Source: Anaerolineales bacterium (GTDB lineage Bacteria > Chloroflexota > Anaerolineae > Anaerolineales > Villigracilaceae). From it: a stretch of DNA of 8,748 nt. Positions 1 to 7,166 of the stretch are shown here, piece after piece. Position 1 is the first letter of the stretch. Each line of letters begins with the position of its first letter. The notes beneath the pieces were generated by a model. It was not told where the DNA came from. It searched no databases and saw only the letters and a program-made list of their open reading frames with translations. The position numbers and the translations under genes are program-made. The stretch lies in assembly GCA_015489255.1 (NCBI GenBank), contig WGAD01000331.1, forward strand, positions 1-8,748, read 5' to 3'.

Positions 1-1146
1 CAGGACAGGCAGGCCGTCATCGTGGAAGGGTATATGGATGTCATCGGCCTGCACCAGGCCGGTTACCGCAATGCGGTGGCCCCCATGGGCACGGCGCTCA
101 CCAGCAGCCAGTTTCGCTTGTTGAAACGCTTTGCCCGCCGGGTGGTGCTGGCGCTCGACCCCGACGAAGCCGGGCGCAAGGCCATTTTGCGCGGGTTGGA
201 TGCCGCCCGCAGCCTGGCGGCGGAAGATCAAGAACAGCAGCCGACCTTCAACCCGCGGGGTTTCCTGCGCCTGGAAAGCAGCTTTGGCCTGGATTTACGC
301 GTTCTCTCCTTGCCCGAAGGCCAGGACCCCGACGAACTGGTGCTGGCGGATGCCGCGCGCTGGGAAACCCTGCTGGCTGAAGCCCGCCCCATCGTCCAGT
401 ATGTGATGGAGACGCTGGCAGCCGAGGAAGACCTGGCAGACCCGCGTGCCAAGGCGGCCATTGCCCGGCGCGTTTTGCCCCTGATTTATGAGGTCGTCGA
501 TACGGTAGAACGCGCGGGCTACTTGCAGCGCCTGGCGCGTTTGCTGGACCTTTCGGAAGAGGTGCTGCTTACCTATCGCCCGCAGGGGCAGGAGGCGGCA
601 CCGGTGCGTCGACGCCGATCACCCCGCCCGTCGGCGCAGACGGCGCGCCGCAGCGCGCCTGTGACCCCGCGTCCACGCGGCGTGCAGCCGGAGGCGCTGG
701 AAGAGTTTGTGCTCAATGCCTTGTACTTTGCCGAAGAGGTGTATTGGCAGGTCAACCAGATGCTGGCGGAAAACCAGTGCGGCCACCTGGAAGCCGGCGA
801 TTTTGAGCAAGCCCTGCACCGGCAGGCCTTCCTGTTGTTGCTGGCCGCCCAGGAGCAAATCGAAACCGACTGGCGCGCATACGTCCAGCAGCACGCCGAT
901 CCGTATTTGCAGGAGGCCGTTGACCGCTGGCAGCGGGTGCCTTATGAGGCCGTCTCCCTGCGCGATCTGGTCAGCCAGACCTGCCGCACCATTTTGCAAC
1001 TGCGCCGTTTGCGGGTGGACCGGGAGATAGATGAGAAGAGACGTTTGCTCGCGGCGGGGCAGGTGAGCCTGAATGAGTTTCAACAACTGGCCTCCCGCCG
1101 CGCCCGCATTGACCACGCGCTGGCAGAAAAGGACATGAGCTCATGA
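1..1146 (+). CDS. dnaG: DNA primase DnaG, C-terminal part (5' end outside window)
   Basis: DnaG makes the short RNA primers for replication and works with the replicative helicase. The reading frame is open from base 1, so the gene starts upstream; 381 residues remain. Numbering from base 1, the catalytic TOPRIM domain enters at its metal-binding Glu9 in VEGYMDV. It continues through PMGTALT and the acidic pair Asp53/Asp55 in [22 protein letters not shown], near residues 105-114, is also typical of primases. A helical segment ending around residue 190 completes the RNA polymerase core. An Arg/Pro-rich linker (about 198-228) then leads to a helical C-terminal domain of about 150 residues, which in this family binds the DnaB helicase. 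The N-terminal zinc-binding domain is not in the window. The stop overlaps the rpoD start by 4 bases (ATGA), implying cotranscription and translational coupling. The identification is firm. Confidence 0.95.
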   Translation, partial: QDRQAVIVEGYMDVIGLHQAGYRNAVAPMGTALTSSQFRLLKRFARRVVLALDPDEAGRKAILRGLDAARSLAAEDQEQQPTFNPRGFLRLESSFGLDLRVLSLPEGQDPDELVLADAARWETLLAEARPIVQYVMETLAAEEDLADPRAKAAIARRVLPLIYEVVDTVERAGYLQRLARLLDLSEEVLLTYRPQGQEAAPVRRRRSPRPSAQTARRSAPVTPRPRGVQPEALEEFVLNALYFAEEVYWQVNQMLAENQCGHLEAGDFEQALHRQAFLLLLAAQEQIETDWRAYVQQHADPYLQEAVDRWQRVPYEAVSLRDLVSQTCRTILQLRRLRVDREIDEKRRLLAAGQVSLNEFQQLASRRARIDHALAEKDMSS

Positions 1147-2705
1147 GTAGCGAAGAAAACACACACCCTGCCGATGATCAACGAGAGATACTGGACGACC
1201 TGGTCGAAGACCTGGTCGGACGCCTGGATGCAACGGAGGCCGAAGAAGCCCTGCCGTTGGAGGCCGAACTGGAACCGGAAGCCGAGGCGCCCCTGCCTTC
1301 AGCGATAGAAATCGACCGCCAGCTGCTGCAAGAACTGTCCGATGATCCGGTGCGCCTGTATTTGCGCGAAATTGGGCGTGTGCCTCTCTTGCAGGTGGAG
1401 GATGAATTTCGCCTGGCAACCCTGAGCGAAGGCGAACGGCTGCTGGACAGCTTCCTGGCGCATTACGAGGACGACCCGCAAGCGTATCGCTGGTCGCGTG
1501 TGCGTTTTGCCTTTCGCATGGTGTTAGATGAACTGCTGCGCGCCTGGGCACACGCCCAGGAAGACGCGGAACGGCTGCAATCTGCGCTGCCCGACCTGGC
1601 CCTGATGCTGACGGAGGCCCAATCTTTGCACCGCACATGGGTGAGCGAAGACCCCTCCTACACGCGTTCCTACCTGAGCGCCGGCCCCTGGGGACAGAAC
1701 GCGCTTTGGAACCGCATGGCGGCGCACGTGTACGATGTGTTCGTGTATTTTTACATGCTGCCGGAAAAATATGCCGCCTGGCTGCTGCCCTATGTACAAA
1801 AGAAGCAAGACCTGCCCGCGCGGCGTACGTTGCAGCAGCACCTGCCAGATGACGATGTGCTGGAAGCGGTGGTGGGCGACATTCGCTACCGCGCCGAACT
1901 CGGGCGGCAGGAGATGGTGCGGGCCAATTTGCGCCTGGTGGTCAGCGTGGCGCGCAAGTATCTGAATCGGGGCATTCCTTTTTTGGATTTGATCCAGGAG
2001 GGGAACATGGGGCTGATCCGCGCGGTGAAGAAATTCGATCCGCGCCGTGGTTTCAAATTCAGCACCTATGCCACCTGGTGGATTCGGCAATCGATCAACC
2101 GGGCGATTGCCGAACAGGCGCGTACCATCCGCATCCCCGTGCATCTTTTTGAAACCATCACCCGGCTGATGCGCGTGCAGCGCGATATGGTGCAGACCCT
2201 GGGGCGCGAGCCGACGATTGAGGAACTGGCGCTGGAGGCCGGTTTCCTGCCGGCTGAAGACGTGCGCCTGATCTTAGAAGCGCGGGCGCGAGAAGCGCCG
2301 CTTTCGCCCGATTTGCAGCGACGATTGGAAGCGGCCATTCGCCGTGTGAAGAAGGTGCTGCAATCGGCTGATGAGCCGGTTTCTCTCGACCAGCCGGTCG
2401 GCGATGAAGACAACAGCCAGCTGGGAGATTTCGTCCCCGATCACCAGGCGCCCGGCCCCTTCGACGTGGCTTTGCGCGAAATCTTGCGCGAACAAGTGCG
2501 CAACGCGCTGGCGACCCTGACCGATCGGGAGCGCCAGGTGCTGGAATTGCGCTTCGGCCTGCTGGATGGCAAGGACCACACCCTGGAAGAAGTCAGCCGC
2601 TACTTCAACGTGACGCGCGAACGCATCCGTCAGATAGAGGCCAAAGCGCTGCGTAAACTGCGCCACCCGGCGCGGGGCAGCCACCTGAAAGATTTTTTGC
2701 AATAG
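1143..2705 (+). CDS. rpoD: RNA polymerase primary sigma factor RpoD (SigA)
   Basis: This is the main sigma factor, which directs RNA polymerase to housekeeping promoters. The protein has 520 residues. An acidic N-terminus (1-60) replaces a recognisable region 1.1. Region 1.2 is at about 66-95 ([17 protein letters not shown]). Region 2 is at about 245-332, with Trp312/Trp313 for -10 melting and Gln316 for the -12 base. Region 3.0 has His334/Glu337, the pair that reads extended -10 elements in E. coli. The 3.2 finger begins at [10 protein letters not shown] (411-420). Region 4 is at about 450-520, with the -35-reading helix-turn-helix near 480-505 and the signature [19 protein letters not shown]. 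About 150 residues (95-245) between regions 1.2 and 2.1, and about 28 residues (374-401) in region 3, are extra relative to the Thermus SigA pattern. The start at 1143 is supported by AAAAGGA at 1127-1133, nine bases upstream. Regions 1.2 and 3.2 together with the dnaG linkage argue for a primary rather than alternative sigma factor. Confidence 0.95.
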   Translation: MSSEENTHPADDQREILDDLVEDLVGRLDATEAEEALPLEAELEPEAEAPLPSAIEIDRQLLQELSDDPVRLYLREIGRVPLLQVEDEFRLATLSEGERLLDSFLAHYEDDPQAYRWSRVRFAFRMVLDELLRAWAHAQEDAERLQSALPDLALMLTEAQSLHRTWVSEDPSYTRSYLSAGPWGQNALWNRMAAHVYDVFVYFYMLPEKYAAWLLPYVQKKQDLPARRTLQQHLPDDDVLEAVVGDIRYRAELGRQEMVRANLRLVVSVARKYLNRGIPFLDLIQEGNMGLIRAVKKFDPRRGFKFSTYATWWIRQSINRAIAEQARTIRIPVHLFETITRLMRVQRDMVQTLGREPTIEELALEAGFLPAEDVRLILEARAREAPLSPDLQRRLEAAIRRVKKVLQSADEPVSLDQPVGDEDNSQLGDFVPDHQAPGPFDVALREILREQVRNALATLTDRERQVLELRFGLLDGKDHTLEEVSRYFNVTRERIRQIEAKALRKLRHPARGSHLKDFLQ

Positions 2706-2714
2706 TGATAAAAT
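2685..2714 (+). promoter_or_regulatory. Candidate promoter P1 for nuo, extended -10
   Basis: TGATAAAAT at 2706-2714 gives a TGn motif directly joined to a -10 hexamer TAAAAT (5 of 6 to TATAAT). It starts right after the rpoD stop codon. CTGAAA at 2685-2690, inside the last rpoD codons, matches TTGACA at 4 of 6 positions with an 18-base spacer. Initiation would be near 2721, about 100 bases before nuoA. This is inferred from consensus matching only. Confidence 0.45.
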
Positions 2715-2735
2715 GGACAGGTATTGTGCCTGTAT

Positions 2736-2751
2736 GGTGAATTAAGTCACA
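2736..2751. promoter_or_regulatory. CRP/FNR-like palindromic operator candidate
   Basis: GGTGA-N6-TCACA matches the E. coli CRP half-site pattern TGTGA-N6-TCACA at 9 of 10 positions. The core GTGAATTAAGTCAC (2737-2750) is self-complementary at 12 of 14 positions. Its centre (2743.5) lies downstream of candidate promoter P1 and roughly 48 bases before the start expected from P2. It could therefore repress P1 or act on P2. No regulator gene is in the window, so the binding protein is unknown; a CRP/FNR-family regulator is an inference from shape alone. Confidence 0.4.
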
Positions 2752-2757
2752 ACTTGG

Positions 2758-2774
2758 GCGGGGAGATGCCCCGC
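2758..2774. repeat. GC-rich inverted repeat between rpoD and nuoA
   Basis: GCGGGG (2758-2763) and CCCCGC (2769-2774) are a perfect 6-base inverted repeat around a 5-base loop AGATG, and a G-U pair could add one more step. It lies just before the P2 -10 element, where a -35 region would normally be. No T-run follows directly, so it is not a standard intrinsic terminator. It could be an operator, an mRNA hairpin behind rpoD, or chance. Confidence 0.45.
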
Positions 2775-2776
2775 TG

Positions 2777-2785
2777 TGATATACT
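2777..2785 (+). promoter_or_regulatory. Candidate promoter P2 for nuo, extended -10
   Basis: TGATATACT is a TGn motif plus -10 hexamer TATACT (5 of 6 to TATAAT). The only -35-like string upstream, TTGGGC at 2754-2759, is weak and 20 bases away, so recognition would rest on the extended -10. Initiation would be near 2792, giving a leader of about 30 bases before nuoA. It is the promoter candidate closest to the operon, but has no experimental support here. Confidence 0.5.
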
Positions 2786-2812
2786 TGTACACTATCAAAA
2801 CCTATCTTTTGC

Positions 2813-2817
2813 GAGGG
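2813..2817 (+). promoter_or_regulatory. Ribosome binding site that fixes the nuoA start
   Basis: GAGGG lies five bases before the ATG at 2823. The frame is open further upstream to a TTG at 2724, but that codon has no comparable site. The 33 extra residues would also be encoded by the promoter region and do not resemble NuoA. This decides the start at 2823. Confidence 0.75.
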
Positions 2818-2822
2818 TTCCT

Positions 2823-3176
2823 ATGCTGGAATATATTGCCATTGCGGTTTTGTTTCTGATCGCAGTTGTGCTGGCTGCGCTGATCGTCTTTTTGGGGGAA
2901 ATTTTTGGCCCGCGCCACAGCACGCCGCGCAAGGCGATGCCCTATGAATCGGGGATGCGCCCCGTTGGCGAAGGACGCCGTCGAATGCCGGTGCGCTTTT
3001 ATCTCATCGCAGTCCTTTTCATTCTCTTTGATATTGAAGTGATCTTCTTCCTGCCCTGGGCGGTGACCTTCCGCAAACTAGGGCTTTTTGGTTTGGTAGA
3101 AATGTTCATCTTCATCCTGATCTTGCTGGTTGGCTACGTTTACGCCTGGAAGAAAGGAGCCCTGGAATGGGAGTAG
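2823..3176 (+). CDS. nuoA: NADH-quinone oxidoreductase subunit A
   Basis: NuoA is a small membrane subunit of complex I that helps hold the peripheral arm on the membrane arm near the quinone cavity. The protein is 117 residues, a usual length for NuoA. Three hydrophobic helices are visible at about 3-25, 58-80 and 86-109. The cytoplasmic loop between helices 1 and 2 carries the family motif YESGMRPVG (41-49). Helix 2 carries the acidic [12 protein letters not shown] (69-80), the part that is strongly conserved in the family. It is the first gene of the nuo cluster, 117 bases after rpoD. Its stop overlaps the nuoB start by 10 bases. Confidence 0.95.
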   Translation: MLEYIAIAVLFLIAVVLAALIVFLGEIFGPRHSTPRKAMPYESGMRPVGEGRRRMPVRFYLIAVLFILFDIEVIFFLPWAVTFRKLGLFGLVEMFIFILILLVGYVYAWKKGALEWE

Positions 3177-3652
3177 AGCAGAAACTTGGCGATATGGGCG
3201 TGGTCACCACGACCCTGGAACAGGCGGTCAATTGGGCGCGCACCAACGCCATGTGGCCGATGCTCTTTGGCCTGGCCTGTTGCGCCATTGAGATGATGGC
3301 TTCTCAGGCAGCGCACTACGACCTGAGCCGCTTTGGTATGGAGTTGATGCGCGCCAGCCCGCGCCAATCGGACCTGATGATCGTGGCGGGCCGTGTGTCG
3401 CAAAAGATGGCGCCCGTGCTGCGCCGCCTTTATGATCAGATGCCGGAACCCAAATGGGTCATCGCCATGGGCGATTGCGCCTCTACGGGCGGCGTCTTCA
3501 ACAATTACGCCGTGGTGCAAGGCGTGGACGAGATCGTGCCGGTGGACGTGTACGTTTCGGGGTGTCCGCCGCGCCCGGAGAACCTGATTCATGGCATCAT
3601 CACCCTGCATGAAAAAGTGCGTGGTGAGAAAATTACGGACTGGAACGGATAG
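3167..3652 (+). CDS. nuoB: NADH-quinone oxidoreductase subunit B (cluster N2)
   Basis: NuoB holds [4Fe-4S] cluster N2, the last electron carrier before ubiquinone or menaquinone, in the connecting part of the peripheral arm. The 161-residue protein has all four N2 ligands: the tandem Cys38-Cys39 in [11 protein letters not shown], Cys104 in [14 protein letters not shown], and Cys133 in VSGCPPRPE. The start is inside the end of nuoA. GGAG at 3156-3159 lies seven bases upstream, so both start choice and coupling to nuoA are well supported. Length and motif order are normal for the 20 kDa subunit family, and nothing is missing. Confidence 0.96.
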   Translation: MGVEQKLGDMGVVTTTLEQAVNWARTNAMWPMLFGLACCAIEMMASQAAHYDLSRFGMELMRASPRQSDLMIVAGRVSQKMAPVLRRLYDQMPEPKWVIAMGDCASTGGVFNNYAVVQGVDEIVPVDVYVSGCPPRPENLIHGIITLHEKVRGEKITDWNG

Positions 3653-3660
3653 GACGCGCT

Positions 3661-4173
3661 ATGAACGAACAATTGCAGGCAATTGCACAAGCTTTCGAAA
3701 AAGATTTTGGCGCGCGTGTGGAAGAGTTCCGCGGCGAAGTGCACCTGGAAGTGCCCGCAGCCTACAACGTCGAGGCCTGCCAGCGGCTGCGCGATGACTA
3801 TGGCTTTGAGCTGCTTTCGGCGATGACGGCGGTCGATTATTGGCCGCAGGAAGAGCCGCGTTTTCATGTGGTGTACGTTGTGACCTCGGTGCAGCATCAT
3901 TTGACGATCATGTTGCGCGTGCCGGTTTCGGGCATCAACCCCGTGCTGCGCACCGTTGTGCCGGTTTATGGCAATGCCAACTGGCGCGAGCGCGAAATTT
4001 GGGATATGTTTGGCATCCGCTTCGAAGGGCATCCTGACCTGCGCCGCATTCTGATGCCGCACGACTGGGAGGGCCACCCGTTGCGCAAGGACTATCCGCT
4101 GGGGTACGAAGAACCGCAGTTCTCCTTCAATTACGAGGAGATCGACCTGCGCAAGCCTTACGCCGAGGAGTAG
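3661..4173 (+). CDS. nuoC: NADH-quinone oxidoreductase subunit C
   Basis: NuoC is the 30 kDa-type structural subunit of the peripheral arm; it packs against NuoD and carries no cofactor. The protein is 170 residues. The diagnostic 30 kDa signature is at about 108-133: WREREIWDMFGIRFEGHPD followed by LRRILMP. HPLRKDYPLGYE follows at 139-150. The gene is separate from nuoD, unlike the fused nuoCD of E. coli. It starts 8 bases after nuoB, and AGGA overlapping the nuoB stop (3651-3654) serves as ribosome binding site. The N-terminal half is variable, as expected for this family. Confidence 0.95.
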   Translation: MNEQLQAIAQAFEKDFGARVEEFRGEVHLEVPAAYNVEACQRLRDDYGFELLSAMTAVDYWPQEEPRFHVVYVVTSVQHHLTIMLRVPVSGINPVLRTVVPVYGNANWREREIWDMFGIRFEGHPDLRRILMPHDWEGHPLRKDYPLGYEEPQFSFNYEEIDLRKPYAEE

Positions 4174-4180
4174 CGCCAAG

Positions 4181-5410
4181 ATGACCGATTTATACGAAGT
4201 AACCTACGATGAAATCAAACATCTGGTTTCCGAGCGGGCGCTCGAGGGCGAAACCATGTTGCTCAACATGGGGCCGCAGCACCCCTCCACGCACGGCGTG
4301 TTGCGCCTGCTGCTGGAACTGGATGGCGAGCGGGTGATCAACTGCATCCCCGATATTGGCTTCCTGCACACGGGCATAGAGAAGAACATGGAAGCCAAAA
4401 CATACATGAAGGCCGAGGTGATGACCGATCGCCTCGACTACCTGAACACGATGGGCAACAACCTGGCCTACTGCATGGCGGTGGAAAAGCTGGCCGAACT
4501 GGACGTGCCGCCGCGGGCACAGGCCATCCGCGTTATTTTGGCAGAGCTGCAACGCATCGCCTCCCACCTGGTCTGGCTGGGGACCGGCGCCCTCGACCTC
4601 GGCGCCACCTCGCCCTTCTTGTACTGCTTCCGGGAGCGTGAGCAGATCCTGGATATCTTCGAACTCGTTTCCGGCCAGCGCATGATGACCACCTACATCC
4701 GCCCCGGCGGTTTGTGGCGCGATGTGCCGGCCGAGTTTGAAGAGGCCGTGCGCGCCTTCATCGATATCTTTCCCCGGCGGGTGGATGAATATGAAGCCTT
4801 GCTCAAACGCAACCCGATCTTGCTCGATCGTATGTTGGGCATCGGCGTGCTGACCAAAGAACAGGCGCTCAACATTGGTGCCACCGGCCCGGTGCTGCGG
4901 GCCTCCGGCGTTGCCTGGGATTTGCGCAAAACCCGCCCTTACATGGGCTACGAGCAATATGACTTCGACATCCCCGTCCAGGAAGCCGGCGACGTGTACG
5001 CCCGTTTCTTGGTGCGCATTCACGAAATGCGCGAATCGCTGAAGATCGTGCGGCAGGCGCTGGATCGGCTGCCGATGGGGCCAGTGCGCAGCAACAACCG
5101 CAAATACGTCCCGCCGCCGCGCTCCGAGATTGGCGAAAGCATGGAAGCCCTCATCCACCACTTCAAACTGTGGACGGAAGGCTTTACCCTGCCAAAGGGC
5201 GCCATTTACAGCGCGGTTGAATCGCCGCGCGGCGAATTGGGCGTTTACCTGGAAAGTGACGGCGGCAACAAACCCTACCGCATCCACTGGCGCACGCCGT
5301 CTTTCGATAACCTGCAAACACTGACCGTGATCGGCTCCGGTCATCTGGTGGCCGACTTGATCGCCATCATCGGTAGTGTGGACATTGTGCTGGGAGATGT
5401 GGACCGATGA
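4181..5410 (+). CDS. nuoD: NADH-quinone oxidoreductase subunit D (quinone site)
   Basis: NuoD is the 49 kDa-type subunit, related to the large subunit of [NiFe] hydrogenases, and forms most of the quinone-binding pocket next to NuoB. The protein is 409 residues, a standard length. GPQHPSTHGVLR is at 31-42 and its second histidine (His38) is the expected quinone head-group contact. The partner tyrosine is Tyr87 in MTDRLDYLNTMGN; the His-Tyr spacing of 49 equals that in the Thermus and bovine subunits. HTGIEK (63-68) and the C-terminal end DIVLGDVDR are also typical. Nickel-binding cysteines of hydrogenases are absent, as expected. It starts 7 bases after nuoC, with GAGGAG at 4165-4170, and its stop overlaps nuoE by 4 bases. 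Confidence 0.97.
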   Translation: MTDLYEVTYDEIKHLVSERALEGETMLLNMGPQHPSTHGVLRLLLELDGERVINCIPDIGFLHTGIEKNMEAKTYMKAEVMTDRLDYLNTMGNNLAYCMAVEKLAELDVPPRAQAIRVILAELQRIASHLVWLGTGALDLGATSPFLYCFREREQILDIFELVSGQRMMTTYIRPGGLWRDVPAEFEEAVRAFIDIFPRRVDEYEALLKRNPILLDRMLGIGVLTKEQALNIGATGPVLRASGVAWDLRKTRPYMGYEQYDFDIPVQEAGDVYARFLVRIHEMRESLKIVRQALDRLPMGPVRSNNRKYVPPPRSEIGESMEALIHHFKLWTEGFTLPKGAIYSAVESPRGELGVYLESDGGNKPYRIHWRTPSFDNLQTLTVIGSGHLVADLIAIIGSVDIVLGDVDR

Positions 5411-5910
5411 GCCTGAAGGAAAAGTATTCCCAGGAAATTGAGCAAATTTTGGCAAAGTACCCACCGGAACACAAACGCTCCGCCGTCATGCCGCTGATTT
5501 ACATGGCGCAGCGCGAAGGCGGATATGTGACCAAAGAAGAGATGGCCGAGATCGCCGCCATCGTCGGCATTACCGAGACCGAGGTCGCCTCGCTGATCGG
5601 TTTTTACACCCTCTTCCACGATAAAAAAGAGGGCATATACCGCTTGCAGATCTGCACCGATTTGCCCTGCGCCTTGCGCGGCGCCGATCGCTTCCTGCGC
5701 GACGTGTGCGATCACCTGGGCATCCAGCCCGGCGAAACGACCCCCGATGGCCTCTTTACGGTGGAAGAAGTCAAATGCTTGGCGGCTTGCGACCACGCGC
5801 CGGTGATGCAGGTGCAAAGCCCGCAGGGCATTGAATATCATGAGCAACTGACCCTGGACATGACCATCGGCCTGTTGGACGCCTTGCGTCAGGCGGAGGA
5901 GGCGGAATAA
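5407..5910 (+). CDS. nuoE: NADH-quinone oxidoreductase subunit E (cluster N1a)
   Basis: NuoE is the 24 kDa-type subunit with a thioredoxin-like fold and holds [2Fe-2S] cluster N1a beside the flavin of NuoF. The protein is 167 residues. All four ligands are visible in the expected C-x4-C and C-x3-C spacing: Cys83 and Cys88 (ICTDLPC), Cys124 and Cys128 (VKCLAACDHAP). The N-terminal helical segment (about 1-70) contains GGYVTKEEMAEIA and SLIGFYTLF, both typical of the family. The ATG overlaps the nuoD stop (ATGA), with GGGAG at 5392-5396 ten bases upstream. Related subunits occur in some hydrogenases and formate dehydrogenases, but the position between nuoD and nuoF settles the assignment. Confidence 0.96.
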   Translation: MSLKEKYSQEIEQILAKYPPEHKRSAVMPLIYMAQREGGYVTKEEMAEIAAIVGITETEVASLIGFYTLFHDKKEGIYRLQICTDLPCALRGADRFLRDVCDHLGIQPGETTPDGLFTVEEVKCLAACDHAPVMQVQSPQGIEYHEQLTLDMTIGLLDALRQAEEAE

Positions 5911-7166
5911 TGGCCCATATTCTCTTGCGCCATCGGGACATCCCCGACATCGACCAACTGGATGTGTATGTGCAAAACGGCGGTTTTGCGGCCTTCAAGA
6001 AAGCCGTTACAACCATGCAACCCGACGAGGTCACCGAGGAAGTCAAGGCTTCGGGGCTGCGGGGCCGCGGCGGCGCCGGTTTCCCCACAGGCCTGAAATG
6101 GTCCTTTATGGACAAGAACAACTGGCCGCACTATGTGGTGGCCAACGCCGATGAATCTGAACCGGGCACTTTTAAAGACCGCGAAATCATGGAGCGCAAC
6201 CCCTTCCAATTTTTGGAAGGCGTGGCCATCGCGGCCTACGCCGTTGGCGCGCACCGCGCTTATGTGTACCTGCGCGGCGAGTTCTGGCAGGTGGCCGCCT
6301 GGCTGGATGAAAAGATCGCCGAGATGGAAGCCGCCGGTTACCTGGGCGAAAACCTGTTCGGCACTGAATACAGCCTGAAAATTTACACCCACCTGGGCGC
6401 CGGCGCCTACATCTGCGGCGAGGAAACGGCCTTGCTCGAATCCCTGGAGGGCAAACGCGGCCAGCCGCGCATCCGCCCGCCGTTCCCGCCCTCCTATGGC
6501 CTGTATGGCAAGCCGACGGTGGTCAACAACGTGGAAACCCTGGCCAACGTGCCCTACATCATCGCCAACGGCGCACAGGCGTACCGCCAGTTTGGCACGG
6601 AGAAAAGCCCGGGGGTCAAGATCTTCTCGCTGTCGGGCAACGTCAACAAACCGGGCAATTACGAACTCCCGCTGGGTGCCACCTTCCGCGAATTGATTTA
6701 TGAATACGGCGGCGGCATTCAGGATGGGCACAAAATCAAGGCCATCATGCCAGCCGGCGCTTCCTCCGCAGTCATCGTCGCCAACGATGAGGCTCTCGAT
6801 ACGCCGATGGATTACGAAAACGTGCAAAACGTCGGCTCCATGCTGGGTTCGGCCTCGGTGATCGTCATCGACGACACCTTCGATATGGACTGGGTAGTCG
6901 CCAAGACGATTGAATTCTTCAAACACGAATCTTGCGGCAAGTGTACCCCCTGCCGCGAAGGCAACTACTGGATGCTGAACATCATCGAGCGCATTGAAGA
7001 GGGCGAGGGTTCGCCGCAAGATGTCCAACTGCTGGACAACGTGGCGCACCAGATGCAAGGGAAATGCCTGTGTGCGCTGGGCGAATTTGCCACCATGGCG
7101 GTTACCACCTCCATCGAGCGCTTCCCCGAAGACTTTGCCAAACGGGTAGGAGGCCAGCATGAGTAA
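5910..7166 (+). CDS. nuoF: NADH-quinone oxidoreductase subunit F (NADH and FMN site)
   Basis: NuoF is the 51 kDa-type subunit. It binds NADH and FMN and passes electrons to [4Fe-4S] cluster N3. The protein is 418 residues. The glycine-rich NADH/FMN motif GRGGAGFPTGLKW is at 52-64 and ANADESEPGTFKDR at 78-91. Flavin-pocket sequence GAGAYICGEETALLESLEG is at 163-181. The N3 ligands are Cys342, Cys345 and Cys348 in ESCGKCTPCREG, and Cys388 in GKCLCALG. The gene overlaps the nuoE stop by one base (TAATG) and has a strong GGAGGAGG at 5895-5902. The full NADH-binding set means this complex I uses NADH rather than only ferredoxin. Its 3' end overlaps nuoG by 8 bases. Confidence 0.97.
   Translation: MAHILLRHRDIPDIDQLDVYVQNGGFAAFKKAVTTMQPDEVTEEVKASGLRGRGGAGFPTGLKWSFMDKNNWPHYVVANADESEPGTFKDREIMERNPFQFLEGVAIAAYAVGAHRAYVYLRGEFWQVAAWLDEKIAEMEAAGYLGENLFGTEYSLKIYTHLGAGAYICGEETALLESLEGKRGQPRIRPPFPPSYGLYGKPTVVNNVETLANVPYIIANGAQAYRQFGTEKSPGVKIFSLSGNVNKPGNYELPLGATFRELIYEYGGGIQDGHKIKAIMPAGASSAVIVANDEALDTPMDYENVQNVGSMLGSASVIVIDDTFDMDWVVAKTIEFFKHESCGKCTPCREGNYWMLNIIERIEEGEGSPQDVQLLDNVAHQMQGKCLCALGEFATMAVTTSIERFPEDFAKRVGGQHE
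7148..7153 (+). promoter_or_regulatory. Ribosome binding site for nuoG inside nuoF
   Basis: A perfect AGGAGG lies five bases before the nuoG ATG and is embedded in the last nuoF codons (the Val-Gly-Gly near its C-terminus). It fixes the nuoG start at 7159 and shows that nuoG initiates independently within the overlap. Confidence 0.8.

Noticed and set aside
22..24. GTG at 22 as the dnaG start
   Set aside because: It encodes the Val inside the TOPRIM motif VEGYMD. The frame is open to base 1 and the preceding residues fit the primase, so the gene starts before the window.
619..1116. 165-codon open frame on the - strand opposite dnaG
   Set aside because: It is antisense to the DnaG C-terminal domain and has no motif or gene context of its own.
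2717..2733. ACAGG/CCTGT inverted repeat as the rpoD terminator
   Set aside because: The stem is only 5 bases with a 7-base loop and no T-run follows, so it cannot be supported as an intrinsic terminator.
2792..2806. Direct repeat CTATC at 10-base spacing, and a TGATA-N11-TATCA dyad around the P2 start
   Set aside because: The units are only five bases long in an AT-rich leader. They could be chance and there is no second copy in the window to compare with.
2724..2822. TTG at 2724 as an upstream start for nuoA
   Set aside because: The extra 33 residues would be encoded by the promoter region, do not resemble NuoA, and lack a good ribosome binding site. ATG at 2823 has GAGGG five bases upstream.
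4190..5464. 424-codon open frame on the - strand antisense to nuoD
   Set aside because: It lies over nuoD, which has every family motif and a ribosome binding site. The antisense product has no recognisable domain, and long shadow frames are common opposite GC-rich genes.
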